NCBI GenBank assembly: GCA_024345305.1
Contig: BRON01000001.1
Coordinates: 1,426,001 to 1,490,000, forward strand
Length of the DNA stretch: 64,000 nt
Source of the DNA: Mrakia gelida
Taxonomy: Eukaryota; Basidiomycota; Tremellomycetes; Cystofilobasidiales; Mrakiaceae
Reading direction: 5' to 3'
A model generated the notes under the pieces. It saw nothing but the letters and a program-made list of their open reading frames with translations, ran no database searches and was not told the origin of the DNA. How positions within the stretch are numbered: position 1 is the first letter of the stretch; the number at the start of each line of letters is the position of its first letter. Shown here in pieces: positions 9,881 to 20,624 of the stretch. The position numbers were made by a program, and so were the translations under genes.

Positions 9881-12800
9881 CGTCTCTCGCTCTATCAACA
9901 GGGGTCTACAAGCATGCTCATGATCATCACCGTACTGAGTCAATTCAGCATCAATCTTGCCCTCCCGTTCGCCACCTCTCCTCCAGCCACTCGCGTCGCA
10001 GTCACGTCGCGTCCCGACGTGTCAAATCACCTTAGCTGATTGTTCTTCCTTCTTCCCGACCCGTCCAGAGCCATCGGCGATCAATTTTCCATTCCCGCCT
10101 CGAGATTGGAGTGGCCTCTCGCTTCCATGTCTCTCGCCACCGTGAGTTTTTTTTCCTCCTCGTCGTCTCTTCCTTTCTCGAGATCGTCACGCCGTTGGAA
10201 CACAAACAAACTTCGTGACTGACTTTCTTCCCTTGCTCTTCTCCCAGGGATGCTTGATTTTGCCGTTTGGTCGTTTATCCGATATCTTTGGAGCTCGCAA
10301 GAGTGAGTTGAACTTCTCTTCGTTTCGCCGCGTCCACCTCTTTCGACGACGCGCGGCTGATCTTGTTCTCTGACTTCGCTCCAGTGTTCCTCGGCGGCAT
10401 GGTCACCTTCATCATCAGTGTGAGCTAATCCTCCATCATCCCCTTCCTCCAGGTCTGTCGCTGGACCAAACTGACCTTCCTTCTCTCGCTCGATGAACGC
10501 AAAAGAACGGCGCCGCTGCTCTGTGCCAAACTGAGATCCAGCTCAACATCTTCCGAGCTTTCCAAGCGAGTCATTGATTTGACCATGGCATATTCCGCCT
10601 GTTCCTTTGGGCTGATCAACGCTTGTGCTTTTTCTCAGGGAGCTGGAGGAGCAGCGTCGATTCCCGCCGCCGTCGCCATTCTCGCCCACACCTTCCCTGA
10701 AACGTCACCGTACCGAGCCATCGCCTTCGCATGCTTCTCAGCAGGATCTCCGATTGGCTCTGCCTTTGGTAAGTCTCTGAGCACATCGCTCCCTGATTCC
10801 TTTTCGTTCGAAAGAGCTGACCGTCGCTCGCTTCCTCAGGCTCCGTCTTCGGTGGAATTTTGACGCAATACGCCAGCTGGAGGGTACTGTTTTGGTTCAC
10901 CGCCGGTCTCACTCTCGTCCCTCTGGTGCTGGGATATTTCGTTATTCCGAGAGACAAGCTCGAAGCTGACCGAGATACTCGTGAGCTCGCGTCGGCGCCT
11001 TCCTTCGCGTTTCAATCCTCGTTCGAGAAGCTGAATCTTCTCTTCTTTCTCCCTTCCGCTCGCTTCAGGTGTCGACTATCTTGGGACGTTCCTTGTGATC
11101 GCTGGACTCGTACTCTTGACCTTTGCCCTCACTCAAGGACCAAGCGCTGGCTGGAGGACGCCGTGTGAGCTTTTCTCGCTCTCGCCTGCACTTCCCTTCG
11201 ACCCCTACTGAACCCTTCTCGACTTTCCTCCACAGACATCATCGCCTTCTTCATCCTCTCCGGCTTTCTACTCCTGGCCTTCGCCGGATGGGAGCACATC
11301 CTCGTTCATTCGCCTCGATTCTCCCTCCCACCCCTGCTCCCTCTCGAAATCTTCCGCCGTGGAAGGGTCCTACTCGTCATGATTGTTGGATTCACCACTT
11401 GGGCTGCGTTCCAACCGCTTCTCCTCTACATAGTTTGTACGTAGATTGACGCGTCGACGCGACACTCCTTCTTTTCCCTCGGCTGATCAAACCCGTCTGT
11501 TCTTTCGCTCCATCTTCCACAGTATACTACCAGCAATACTTGGATCTCACTCCTATGCAGACTATGATCAGACTTCTTCCGACTGCTGTCAGGTGCGCTC
11601 AACTCGTTCCTTCGCTCTCGACGAGTTCTCTCCGAGCTTCGCGTCGTCGCGACTCGAGACTGACGCTCTTGCTCTTCTCTTCCCCTCTCGCTCCAGCGGC
11701 GTACTGTGCAACTTCGCTTTCGCTATTCTCGTACCTCACGTTTACGGCTGGACCCTGCTCGCTTTCGGATGCCTGGGAACTGCTGTGAGTCGACGAGTCG
11801 ACGAAAGAAACGAAAGCCAGTCGTGTCGTTTGTCTTCGAACTCACTCTTCTCTCTTCATCCTGGATCTAGTTCGCTTGCGCTCTCTTCGCGAGCATCGTC
11901 CCTTCGGTCACCTTCTGGGCGATGTCCTTCCCATCAACCTTTTCCGTCGTCGTCGGAGCTGATTTTGTCTGTGAGTCTTCGACCGTTTCCCTCCCCTTCT
12001 TTCTCGCTTTGTCAAATGGGACACGCGTCGCTGACCTCCTTCCTCCGGTTCCTGATGTTCTCCAGACGCAACCGCTTCGATCTACCTCGCGTACGCAAAG
12101 TCCCTGAACCGATTTCGAGGTTTATCCGCCGCGCGCTCTCTCTGACCCAACTCGTTCCTGCATCCCTCCAGTTTCATCGCAGGTCCCTCCGAGCAGGCTC
12201 TTCTCGGAGGTCTCTTCCAAACCTTCACCCAGGTGTGTGCGAACTCGACTTGGCTCGAAGTTCTCGAACGAGCGTACTGAACGCTTCCTCTTCCTCTTTT
12301 CGAAAGCTCGGAGTCGCCGTCGGCCTCGCGTTCTCCCAAATCGCTCGAGACGCAGCTCAGAGTCATGCAGCACCTGGAAGTAGTGACGACGACAGCAACA
12401 TTCCCAAGGAGGCTCTGCTGAAAGGGTTTCAAGCTGCTCAGTGAGTTTCTATCTCTCTCTCTCTCTCTCTCGGCGACTCGTGCCTCGCACTTCGTTCTCA
12501 GTCTCGCTCGTTATCTGACCTCTTAATCTCTTGCTCTTCCAGGTGGGCAGCGTTCTGTTTCGCAGCGATCGGTCTCCTCATCTCGATCATCTTCCTCCAA
12601 CCTATCAAAGTCCTCGGGCACCGACGGATCAGGAAGCGAGCCAGCTCGATGGACAGCTCGACAACCGTGGTCGACGTCGAGGGAGCGGGTGCGAAGCGAG
12701 CCAGCTCGATGGACAGCTCGACAACCGTGGTCGACGTCGAGGGAGCGGGTGCGAAGGGGGACGCGACTGGAGGGCCTGCAGAGAAATCAGTGGAGGCTCA

Positions 12801-12942
12801 TGGCGACAGTCTACCTTTAGGGGCGGAGGAGGATTTGGAGGTGGTGGAATTAGAGCTGGAGCCGTCGAGCCCGGAGAGTCGAGAGGAAGGAGTTTGGACG
12901 GATGAGAAGGGAGACGAGTCGGCGGCAACTCGCGCTCGTTGA
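9689..12942 (+). CDS. MFS drug:H+ antiporter, DHA2-like (14 TM)
   Basis: The start is placed at the ATG in the second copy of the 210-bp duplication (9689); the identical ATG at 9479 is an alternative. Exon 1 (MKLSQILSTLR to LDVLLV) joins GSTSMLMIITVLSQFSINLA at 9901. Further exons give IGDQFSIPASRLEWPLAS, LPFGRLSDIFGARK, the family-typical FRAFQGAGGAASIPAAVA, FGGILTQYASWRVLFW, LTFALTQGPSAGWR, YYQQYLDLTPMQT and GLFQTFTQLGVAVGLAF. It ends with a long acidic Ser-rich cytosolic tail and the stop at 12942. This matches fungal 14-spanner exporters; the substrate is unknown. One intron (10566-10638) uses a GC donor. The tail contains a perfect 60-bp (20-residue) tandem duplication. The exact donor of exon 2 near 10010 is uncertain. 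Confidence 0.85.
10566..10638 (+). other. GC-AG intron in the DHA2-like gene
   Basis: The frame EIQLNIFRAFQ ends at CAA directly before GCGAGT and resumes after TTTTTCTCAG with GAGGAASIP. A GGGCTGATC branch site lies in between. The family motif FRAFQG-x-G requires this junction, so the donor is GC rather than GT. Confidence 0.8.
12452..12471. repeat. (TC)10 microsatellite in an intron
   Basis: Ten TC units directly follow the donor of a DHA2-like intron that begins GTGAGTTTC. Short tract, no function implied. Confidence 0.8.
12633..12756 (+). repeat. Perfect 60-bp tandem duplication in the DHA2-like tail
   Basis: Units 12633-12692 and 12693-12752 are identical, with four bases of a third. 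They encode twice a 20-residue block, KRASSMDSSTTVV followed by DVEGAGA, in the C-terminal cytosolic tail. The frame is kept. Confidence 0.93.
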
Positions 12943-13039
12943 CGAGAGAATGAACCTTACATGTTGCTCGACGATCTCTTGCTCTCTAAAGCGGAGAACA
13001 GAAAGTCAAGAATTGTATCGCATCGATGCTCGAGCTGAA

Positions 13040-16000
13040 TCAAAAGACGTCCCTTGGACTCCACCCCGGGTTGTCGAGAGCTATCTCCCCAGGTCCTCCT
13101 TCGACCACTCCGTCTACCTCGAGCCAGATAGACCCGATCTTCAGATCCTTCGCCTCACCCCCGAGAGACCAGAGTGAGATCGCAAGAGTGTTGGTCCCGT
13201 TCTTGACGATTTGCGGAAGAGGGAGACGATGTTGAGGTCCAACCGCCGACGAGAGCTTCCCCATCTGCCACCCGTTGATGCTGGGAAGAAGAGAAGAAGG
13301 TCAGTAGGCGTATGATTGGCGGAGGTGGGAGATTGGATGGCTCGCTCACTAAATCTGAGCTCGATACGAAGCTGCATCCTCGGAGAAGACGAGAGAAACC
13401 GGCGCGTCGACCGTCGAAGGAATCGAGAGTTCGAAGGTCGTTCTGTGAAGAAGACGGAGCTCAGCGGGAACGCTAAAACGGATAGAGTGGTAGATAGAGA
13501 GCCTGCCTGAAGAATCCCACGCCAGGAGCATCAAGTCCCTCAGAGGGAGAACGCTTCTCCCATCCCGAAGAGTCGAAGTCGGGCTGCGAAACGAACAGGA
13601 CGTCAGACTCTCTCGCATCAACGCGAGCGGGAAGGAAAGCTCACAAGATGCCATCCCGATCGCTCGGCAAAGAGACCTTGGTACCACAGGAAGAGCTCAG
13701 CTCGTCAGCGAAAGGTTGCGGGCGAGGTAGAGGCGTCGAACGAGCTCACCTCCTTCGTTGATGATTCCTCGCGTCCTGTCGACGAAGCTCTCCCCACCGA
13801 GGTTCCCTTGGGCTTTCCATGAGGTGAAGTTGGAAGAGGGAGGACTGAGCTTGTATCCAATGATGCCTCGAGGCTGTGGGGCAGAGAAGAAGGATCAGCG
13901 AGGCGAGATTGCGTCGAAAGGTCGAAAGATGAACGACGCGACTCACCTTCTTGAAGTCGTCGTTCCCATGTCCGAGATCGTTATCATTCAGGTAGCCTGT
14001 AACAAAGAATAGTCAGGTTGTCAACGCTAGGGATCTCGTCGAGCTAGAGAACTGTGAGGCCTACCCATATGATCTACGAGCGAAGTGGAAGCGGAGTGAA
14101 GTCAGCTCGCGAGATCAATCCTCGTCGTGCCGATATCTTGCTCACCTTGTAAGACCGTGAGAATTATCTCCTTGCCGTCTTCGAACAGACCTGAGACGTT
14201 GAAGACCTTCTTGAGAGAGTCGAAGTCGCTTCCGTACGAGGCGAGGAAGCCGAGGTAAGACTTTCCCAACCAAACTGCCAACCCTCCTCCCCAACCGGAT
14301 GCGACCTCGAGCTCGATCGATTCGACGGGGTTCGAGAGAGAGGATTCGAAGCGACCTCTCCAGATGATGTTCCCCTGATGAAAGCCGTAGTCGTCTGAGA
14401 GAGGAAGGAGGCGTTCAGCAAGGGAGAGAGCGCGGAACAGACGGACGGCGCGACTCGACGAAGAAAGAATCGGTCGACTGACTCGCAAACAAGATATCCG
14501 AGCCCGAGTTCCCTTCGGAGGGTTTGAATGGGTTCCTCGAGGTCTGATGGTCGGCGAGAGTCCATCGAGAATCGTCGTAGTCTTCGTCGATCTCGGGCAG
14601 GGAGTCCCTGAACTGCCATCCAACGAGCTTGGGGACGAGAGGAAGCTTCGTCGAGAAGACGAGAGACGCTTCTAGAGCTCCCCAGGGATTCCGAACGACC
14701 GAGGTAAGCGGGAGACCATTCCAGCTGATCTCGGTGACGAAGAGAGGAGCGATGAGGAGGAGGGTCGTGGTGGAGTTGAGGTCTCCGACGAGCTCGACGA
14801 CGGATCCGTTGATGGTTGCTGAGCGGACGAGATGAGGGCCTGTGAGAAGACGCGAGGAGTCAGCATGCTGGGTGAGACTTCGTGATTTGAGATGATGGAG
14901 GCACTCACCAGCTACAATGACGGACTCGTTCGTGCCGACCGAGAAGAACTCGCTGAGGGAAGAGTTAGACGAAGCGAGTGTTGGCTGCCAGTACGAAGCA
15001 GCAGCGACCGTGTCCGCCAGTAAGACGACTCTCCTGCCAAACGAGAGGACGGTGGGAGATGCTGAGTCTTGGGCGACGACGGCAGAGACGTTCAAAAGAC
15101 CCTGAAACCAAGAGAGACAAGAGGTCAACGCTCGAAAGGAGTGTGGAGAACAGAGGCGACGGTCTCACATCGGCTCGTTCAAACTTGGTCTTCAAAGCGT
15201 CTCCGAACATCGAGGGTGTCGAAGGGTCGTCGAGATGGTCGTCGATGAGGGAGAGCGCAATCCTTTCGCCCTTCGGAGCGAAGATAATCAGAACGTCCCA
15301 CTCCCCGACGCTAGTTCCGACGAGGATCTAGATAAGATAAAGCGAGAGCAGGATCAGTCAAGGTTGTCCGAGGAGGCCAATATACGAGAGCTGACGTACC
15401 TGTCCAGTGGTGAAGAGGAGATGCGTCCTTCCGAACTTGAAATCCGTCGACGTGATTCGAACGTCTCGTCCGCGAAGAGGCAAGTCGTCGAGGAAGATGC
15501 TGCCTCGCGACGTCTGAATTTGAAGTCCGAACAGTGTAGAGTCGAAAGAGGACGAGTTGAGGTGTCGAGAGATGTAGAATCCAGCACCAGACTCGAAATT
15601 GCGAAGATGGGAGGTGAGGATGTCGTTCGAAGTCGAAAGGGATCTGTCGACGGTCGAGTTGGCGACGAACGTGGTTCCAGCGAAGTCCTGAGGTTCCAGA
15701 GACCAACGGTCCAAAGTCAGATGAAGATATTTTCGAACGAATGCGCAGAAGGAGAAGGAAGAGGCTGACTTTGACGTTCCGAAGGAAAAGACCTTGACGC
15801 TTGAGCTCGTCGAACTTCGAGGAGATCTGGCGATTCTCTCGGATGCCAGCTCCGTAGTCGTACGAGGTGTAGACTCTACCGATAACAAAGATCAGTCAGG
15901 TCAGCTTGGGAGGGTTGGGAACGAACGCGAAGGAGAAAGAGCGCGGAAAACTCGCCCTGGAAACGGCATTTGACCCCAACTCGTTCCTCCATACAGCATG

Positions 16001-18099
16001 TAGATTGAGCTGAGCTTCACGTTTGCAGCCCAGAGACCGCCCACGTAGAAGACTCGCTCGAAGTCAGCTCCGGTGAGCTCCTGCCGACGAAGACGTCAGT
16101 CAGTGAGGCGGAACGAAGAGAGAGACGAAGGTGGGGGACTCGCCTCGCACTTCTCGTAACCCACGCCTCCCCTGATAAGACGAGAGATGTTGAGCGATGA
16201 GAGAACGAGGTCGAGAGTGAGGAGAATATCTGAAGAACGTACCAGGGGTCGAAGGCTCCTCCCTGGAACTCGGGCGAGTACTGGAAAGGGGAGATGGTCA
16301 GTTCTCGAGAGACGCGTCGGGGCAGAGAGTCTCGAGCCGACTCACACTTGGACGATCTGGATCCAGGCGTTGATGGTCGTATTGCCAGGTCTGACGTTGA
16401 AGTAAAGGAATGAGATCGAAGTCGGCTCGATCTCGAGGAAGGGCGAGTCGGAGGAAGACGAACCGTGGGAAGAGGGTACCATTCCTTCGGATTCGAACTG
16501 AGAGGGAAGCTCCTCGTCAGGAAATGAGTTTCGAAGGGGATGGCGAGGCTGTGCTCACCAGTCGAAGCCCTGTGGATATCCGTCCCACCCGTAAAGATCC
16601 GTCGAGCCAGGTCCGTCAAGGAAGTTGGTCTTGAAACCGACGTCGTTGAACGTCAAGGGCACGACGATCCCAGCCTTCCGGAAAGCAGACTTGAGAAGTT
16701 CCATGTGAGCGATCTTGGTCTGAGAGCGGGCGTTGAACGCGAAGGAACGAGGAAGAAGGAAGTAAGCGAAGTCAACGACGAGCTAGCTCGTTCGACGAGA
16801 GCGATGAAGCAAACGCTGGCGCACCCACTGCATCTGTCCATCGGGAGATCCTCTCCGGCCGTCTTTGGCCAGACGTTGGTAGTACTGATAAATCGAAAAC
16901 GCGCGAGGTCAGCTTTGCTCTTCGAGAGGGAAGGAATGACGGGTCGATCAACCCGAGCTCCTCCTTCGCGACGCGACTCACCTCGTTCTCAACCTGCACC
17001 CCGATGACTACTCCTCCCTCCTCCGTGACCTGATTCCGTCGGATGATCTCCGAGACCTCGGTGATGTACTGAGTCCACGCCCGAGTGTATGAGGAACTGT
17101 TCGTTCTGAGCTCTCCGTCGATTTCGAGAACCCAGCCTGGAATCCCTCCCCCTGAAACCTCTGCTTGGATGTGAGGTCCAGGCCGAACGACGACGAAGAG
17201 TCCCGATGCTCTGCAGTAGTCGAAGAAGGGCTGAAGAGAGAGTGAAACGAATCAGAACGAAGAGGATCGAAGCGAAGCGAGGACCTGCGTCGAGCAGACG
17301 GCTCACCTGAAGACTTCTGTACCCAGTCCAGTCCATGACTCCCTCCTTCGGGTTTACTAGACCCCAATGAACGTAGATCGAGATGCTGCGAACCAGATGT
17401 TTCGGTCGGCTTCCCTTTGCGACGAGCGTTCAGCGAAGAAAGTTGGACGAGAGAAAGAGAGCTCACGCGTTAAAACCTGCAGCTTTGGCTTTCTCGGTCA
17501 GATCCTTCCAGAGGCCTGGAACTGGGAGTCGCCAAGGGTGTATCTCGCCGCTGAAGATGAAGAGTCGTTGACCCTTGACGAAGAGCGACCTGTCTGAATT
17601 CGACGACGACGACGAGGTCGAGGAGGTGAGCCTCATTTCGAGTCTTTGCTCGAGGATCTTCCTGTCCTCTCTATGTACAGCGGTACCACACGAGATTGAA
17701 AATACACTCACCATCCCACTCGACATCACTTGTCAAGCCGTTGTTCCTCCTCTTCCCAGCATCCATCTGTACGTCCAAGTCTCCCTGAAGCGTTGAGCTC
17801 ACATCTCCTCCTCCTCCTTCCCTCGAGCGATGACGGACCGATCCATAGGCGAGGAAGATCGAAGCGACGACAGCCAGGAGGAAGAAGAGTATCCGGGTGT
17901 AGGTTGAGTGAGCTGTCCTGCTTGGCGTGCTCCGAGAGGAGGAGGAACGATGGGAAGAAGGAGGAGAGGAAGGGAGGAGAGGTCGGTGAGCTTCGCCTTC
18001 ATGTTGTTTGGCTGAGCGTTTCCTGTAGAGCCAGAATAGGAAGGGGTCAGCTTCAGGCTGAATCGAACACGCGGCAAGCTAGGAGACGTACGATTCCAT
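13040..18099 (-). CDS. GH35 beta-galactosidase with N-terminal signal anchor
   Basis: Long minus-strand gene with many introns. Exon 1 is only 8 nt (18099-18092); exon 2 starts at 18022 and gives [17 protein letters not shown] Ser/Arg-rich stretch is followed by one hydrophobic helix, [17 protein letters not shown]. The GH35 barrel follows: [53 protein letters not shown], the acid/base motif GVQVENEY and the nucleophile motif [13 protein letters not shown]. Next come [10 protein letters not shown] and [13 protein letters not shown]-terminal beta-sandwich regions end [10 protein letters not shown] at 13040. It should hydrolyse terminal beta-galactosides outside the cell or in the secretory/vacuolar lumen. 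With no cleavage site after the helix, it reads as a type II membrane protein rather than the freely secreted fungal LacA type. Confidence 0.9.
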
Positions 18100-18360
18100 C
18101 GGTTTATCGAGGTGAGAGTTGAAAGGGAAGAGGAGCCATGTGGGTGTCAAAGGAGGAAGGTCGAGATGGGAGCGCCGGACTTGGGCGAAGATTCGAATCT
18201 GAGCTGCGCACGGAAGCTTTTCGAGAGTGGATACGAGGTTCTTTGGAGCGAAAACAGGGGAGCAGGGAACATGAATATATACCGAACGAAACGAGGTCTA
18301 GTCTAATTGAGATCCAATCCGAAACAAAGATCAACATGTCGTCCCTTCTCGAGCTTCTTC
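18100..18360 (-). promoter_or_regulatory. Promoter of GH35 gene with TATA-like box
   Basis: The only space between the GH35 start and the 3' end of the upstream gene is about 260 bases. A TATATA element at 18276-18281 lies about 180 bases before the start codon on the minus strand. It is one of few TATA-like words in a spacer here. Confidence 0.45.
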
Positions 18361-20306
18361 TCACTCGAGCCCCGCATAGACTGCCCTTTCGAGATCAGCC
18401 CAGACGTTTCTAGTACCCATGTCTCCTGGTCCATCAAAGAGTTGAGTTCCTCCAACGATCTGGAAGACGAAGAGAGAGGAGTCAGGACGGAAAGACGACG
18501 ACGTCGCGTTCGAATTGAAACGAGGTCGAGACTCACAGCGATTCCAGTGGTAGGGTCAACCATAGCTTCCGTGTGTGCCAGTCCGTCCCCTGAAACAGAG
18601 TAGACCGTACGATTTAGCGAGAAACGAGACAAATCGAGACGAGACGAGGCGGGACGACTCACAAAATCCACTCCCTTTCCTCCTCCTCCCCGGCCAGTCC
18701 TCCTCAACCACACACCAGCCCGTACTCCAGTCCAACCCAGGCACCGCTGCTACACTCTGCTTGAACAGTTCCAACCCAGGCTTCGCCTCCTCCTTCAACG
18801 TCCCAACAAACAAGCTCTTCAAGCTCTCGCGGTTGATGATCGCTTTCGCGTCCGGTTCCTTCTCTCCTCCAAGCTGAAGAAGATGCTGAAGCAGCTTCCC
18901 GTAGTCGTTGAAAGTTGAGTGAAGCCCCCAAGCTCCCATGAACCAGGGGGCGGGATCATCCGGGAGATCGACGAGGAAGGGAGGGGTGGAGCCGGGTGGA
19001 GGAGAGGTGAGAAGTTGACCGGTGGATGGAATTCGGTAGGCGATGGGGAAGGTTGCGCGAGCTTTGAGGGTGGGAGAGAGGATGAAGGAGGTGGAGTTCA
19101 TGCCGAGGGGTTGGAAGATGTTTTGCTGGCTGGAAGGAGAGAGGGAGGAGGGAGGGAGCGGGTCAGACGCGTCGAGTCGATCAGCGACGACGAAGGTCGA
19201 GAGAAGGTTGAACGGAGGGACGAACAGGTAATCTTCGAGGGTGAGCCCAGTCAGGATCTCGATCAGACGTCCAACGTAGTCGGTTCCAGGAGAGTAGCGG
19301 AACTGGGTCCCAGGCTCGAAGAGGAGAGGTTGATTGTAGTGTCGCTACAAGTCGCGAAGACAGGTCAGTGGTGGAGGACCAGGCGAAGGTGAAGTTGAGT
19401 ATGCTCACCTCCTCTTCCGAAGCCTTGTTCTTGATGAGATCAGTCGCGTATCGCAGAAGATCTGGCGAGCAGAACAAAGGTGCCGACGAGAGACCCGTCG
19501 AGGTCAGCAATGTTGACCGTCGTTCGTCCCGATTCCTTCCTCTTCCAGACTGAGGTCCATCAGTCTGAACCAACCCAGTGGTCGCTGTTAGTACTTACCA
19601 GGAGAGAACCAAGCGAGCGACAATCCCGAGGAGTGGTTGAGGAGGTGTCGGAGGGTGACCTTGTTCTTCGCTTCGACGAACTGAGGCTCACCGTCCTCGT
19701 AGCCGGTCAAGATCTTGGGGTGAAGAAGTCCTGGGAGGATGGTTCCGACCTCCGTGTCGAGAGTGACGAGTCCTCGCTCGATGAGCTGGAGAGCAGCGAT
19801 CTGAGAGTGTCGAAGGGGAAAAGAACGAGAGTCAGTTCGAAGAGACGAAGGGGAAACAGATGGCGAGCTCGACTCGTCCCCTTCCTCCCCTTCCCTTTCG
19901 GGCTTCAAGGTCTCTCGGCTATGTAGTCCTCAGCATGCCCGTATCTTCTTCTCCCATAGGCCGTCTAAGCTGGACGTCAGAGCACGCTCCGGTCCATCAA
20001 AATCATGGCTGAGTCCTCCCTCCGAGCTTCGAGCTGCCTCACCCCATCTCTTTCTCCAACTCGCTGAGTACTCACAGAGGTACCGAGCTTCGTGTTCGAA
20101 AAGATCCTCAGCACTACATCCCCATTGATGATCTTGCCGTCCCCAACTTTGCCTTTTCCCTTCGAGCAGAGCTCTCCATCAGCGGTCAAAGCTTTGAAGA
20201 AGTACGGAGGGACGGAAGTCTGTCCTCCAGCTGGGTCGACGGCTGCTTGGAGGATCGAATCGATCTTGGACTTGGCCGAAGAGGAGAGAGAGGTGGGCGC
20301 GCTCAT
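18361..20306 (-). CDS. Beta-lactamase-fold serine hydrolase (class C/EstB/LovD-like)
   Basis: Start MSAPTSLSSSAKSKIDSILQ at 20306; stop at 18361 after VWADLERAVYAGLE. Several exons join. The S-x-x-K motif is FSNTKL, near residue 70, followed by IAALQLIERGLVTLDTEVG. Then come LRHLLNHSSGLS, the tyrosine motif YSPGTDYVGRLIEILTGLTL, NIFQPLGMNSTSF, and APWFMGAWGLHSTFNDYGKLLQHLL. The last part, GDGLAHTEAMVDPTTG, replaces the K-T-G/H-x-G box. This is the penicillin-binding-like fold used in fungi by esterases, acyltransferases and peptidases of the beta-lactamase family. The substrate is unknown, and antibiotic resistance should not be assumed. No clear signal peptide. An upstream in-frame ATG at 20435 would add 43 low-complexity residues. 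Confidence 0.85.
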
Positions 20307-20624
20307 GGGTGGGGAAGAAGAAAGGAAAGAGGCGGGGAGTGTGTTGATGAGCGTTGAGGGAGGAGAAAGAAGGGAGGAGGAGGAGCGAGGAAGGAGGACG
20401 AGGGATTGGTGAGCTTTCGCACTCTGTTCGTGCATGTCCGAAGGCGCTTCATCAGCTGGAAAAACTTCAAAGCGACATGATCTTTCGCTGCCTGACCTCC
20501 TTGAGCTCTCAAGCTTGCTTTCCTACGCGAGCTTTTCTCCCCCCGTCCATCGTGCGACCCGTCACCTCAACCCTCTCCCTCCTCCTCGAACGACGCGCTG
20601 CTATCGAAACCATAAGATCAAAAA
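20307..20624. other. Spacer between hydrolase start and UTP13 end
   Basis: About 320 bases in a tandem minus-strand arrangement. They hold the hydrolase promoter and the UTP13 3' UTR. No motif was recognised. Confidence 0.4.

Noticed and set aside
20307..20435. Upstream start for the beta-lactamase-like protein (MHEQ...)
   Set aside because: The added 43 residues are low-complexity Ser/Leu/Pro sequence without a signal peptide pattern; the ATG at 20306 gives the normal family N-terminus. Kept as an alternative only.
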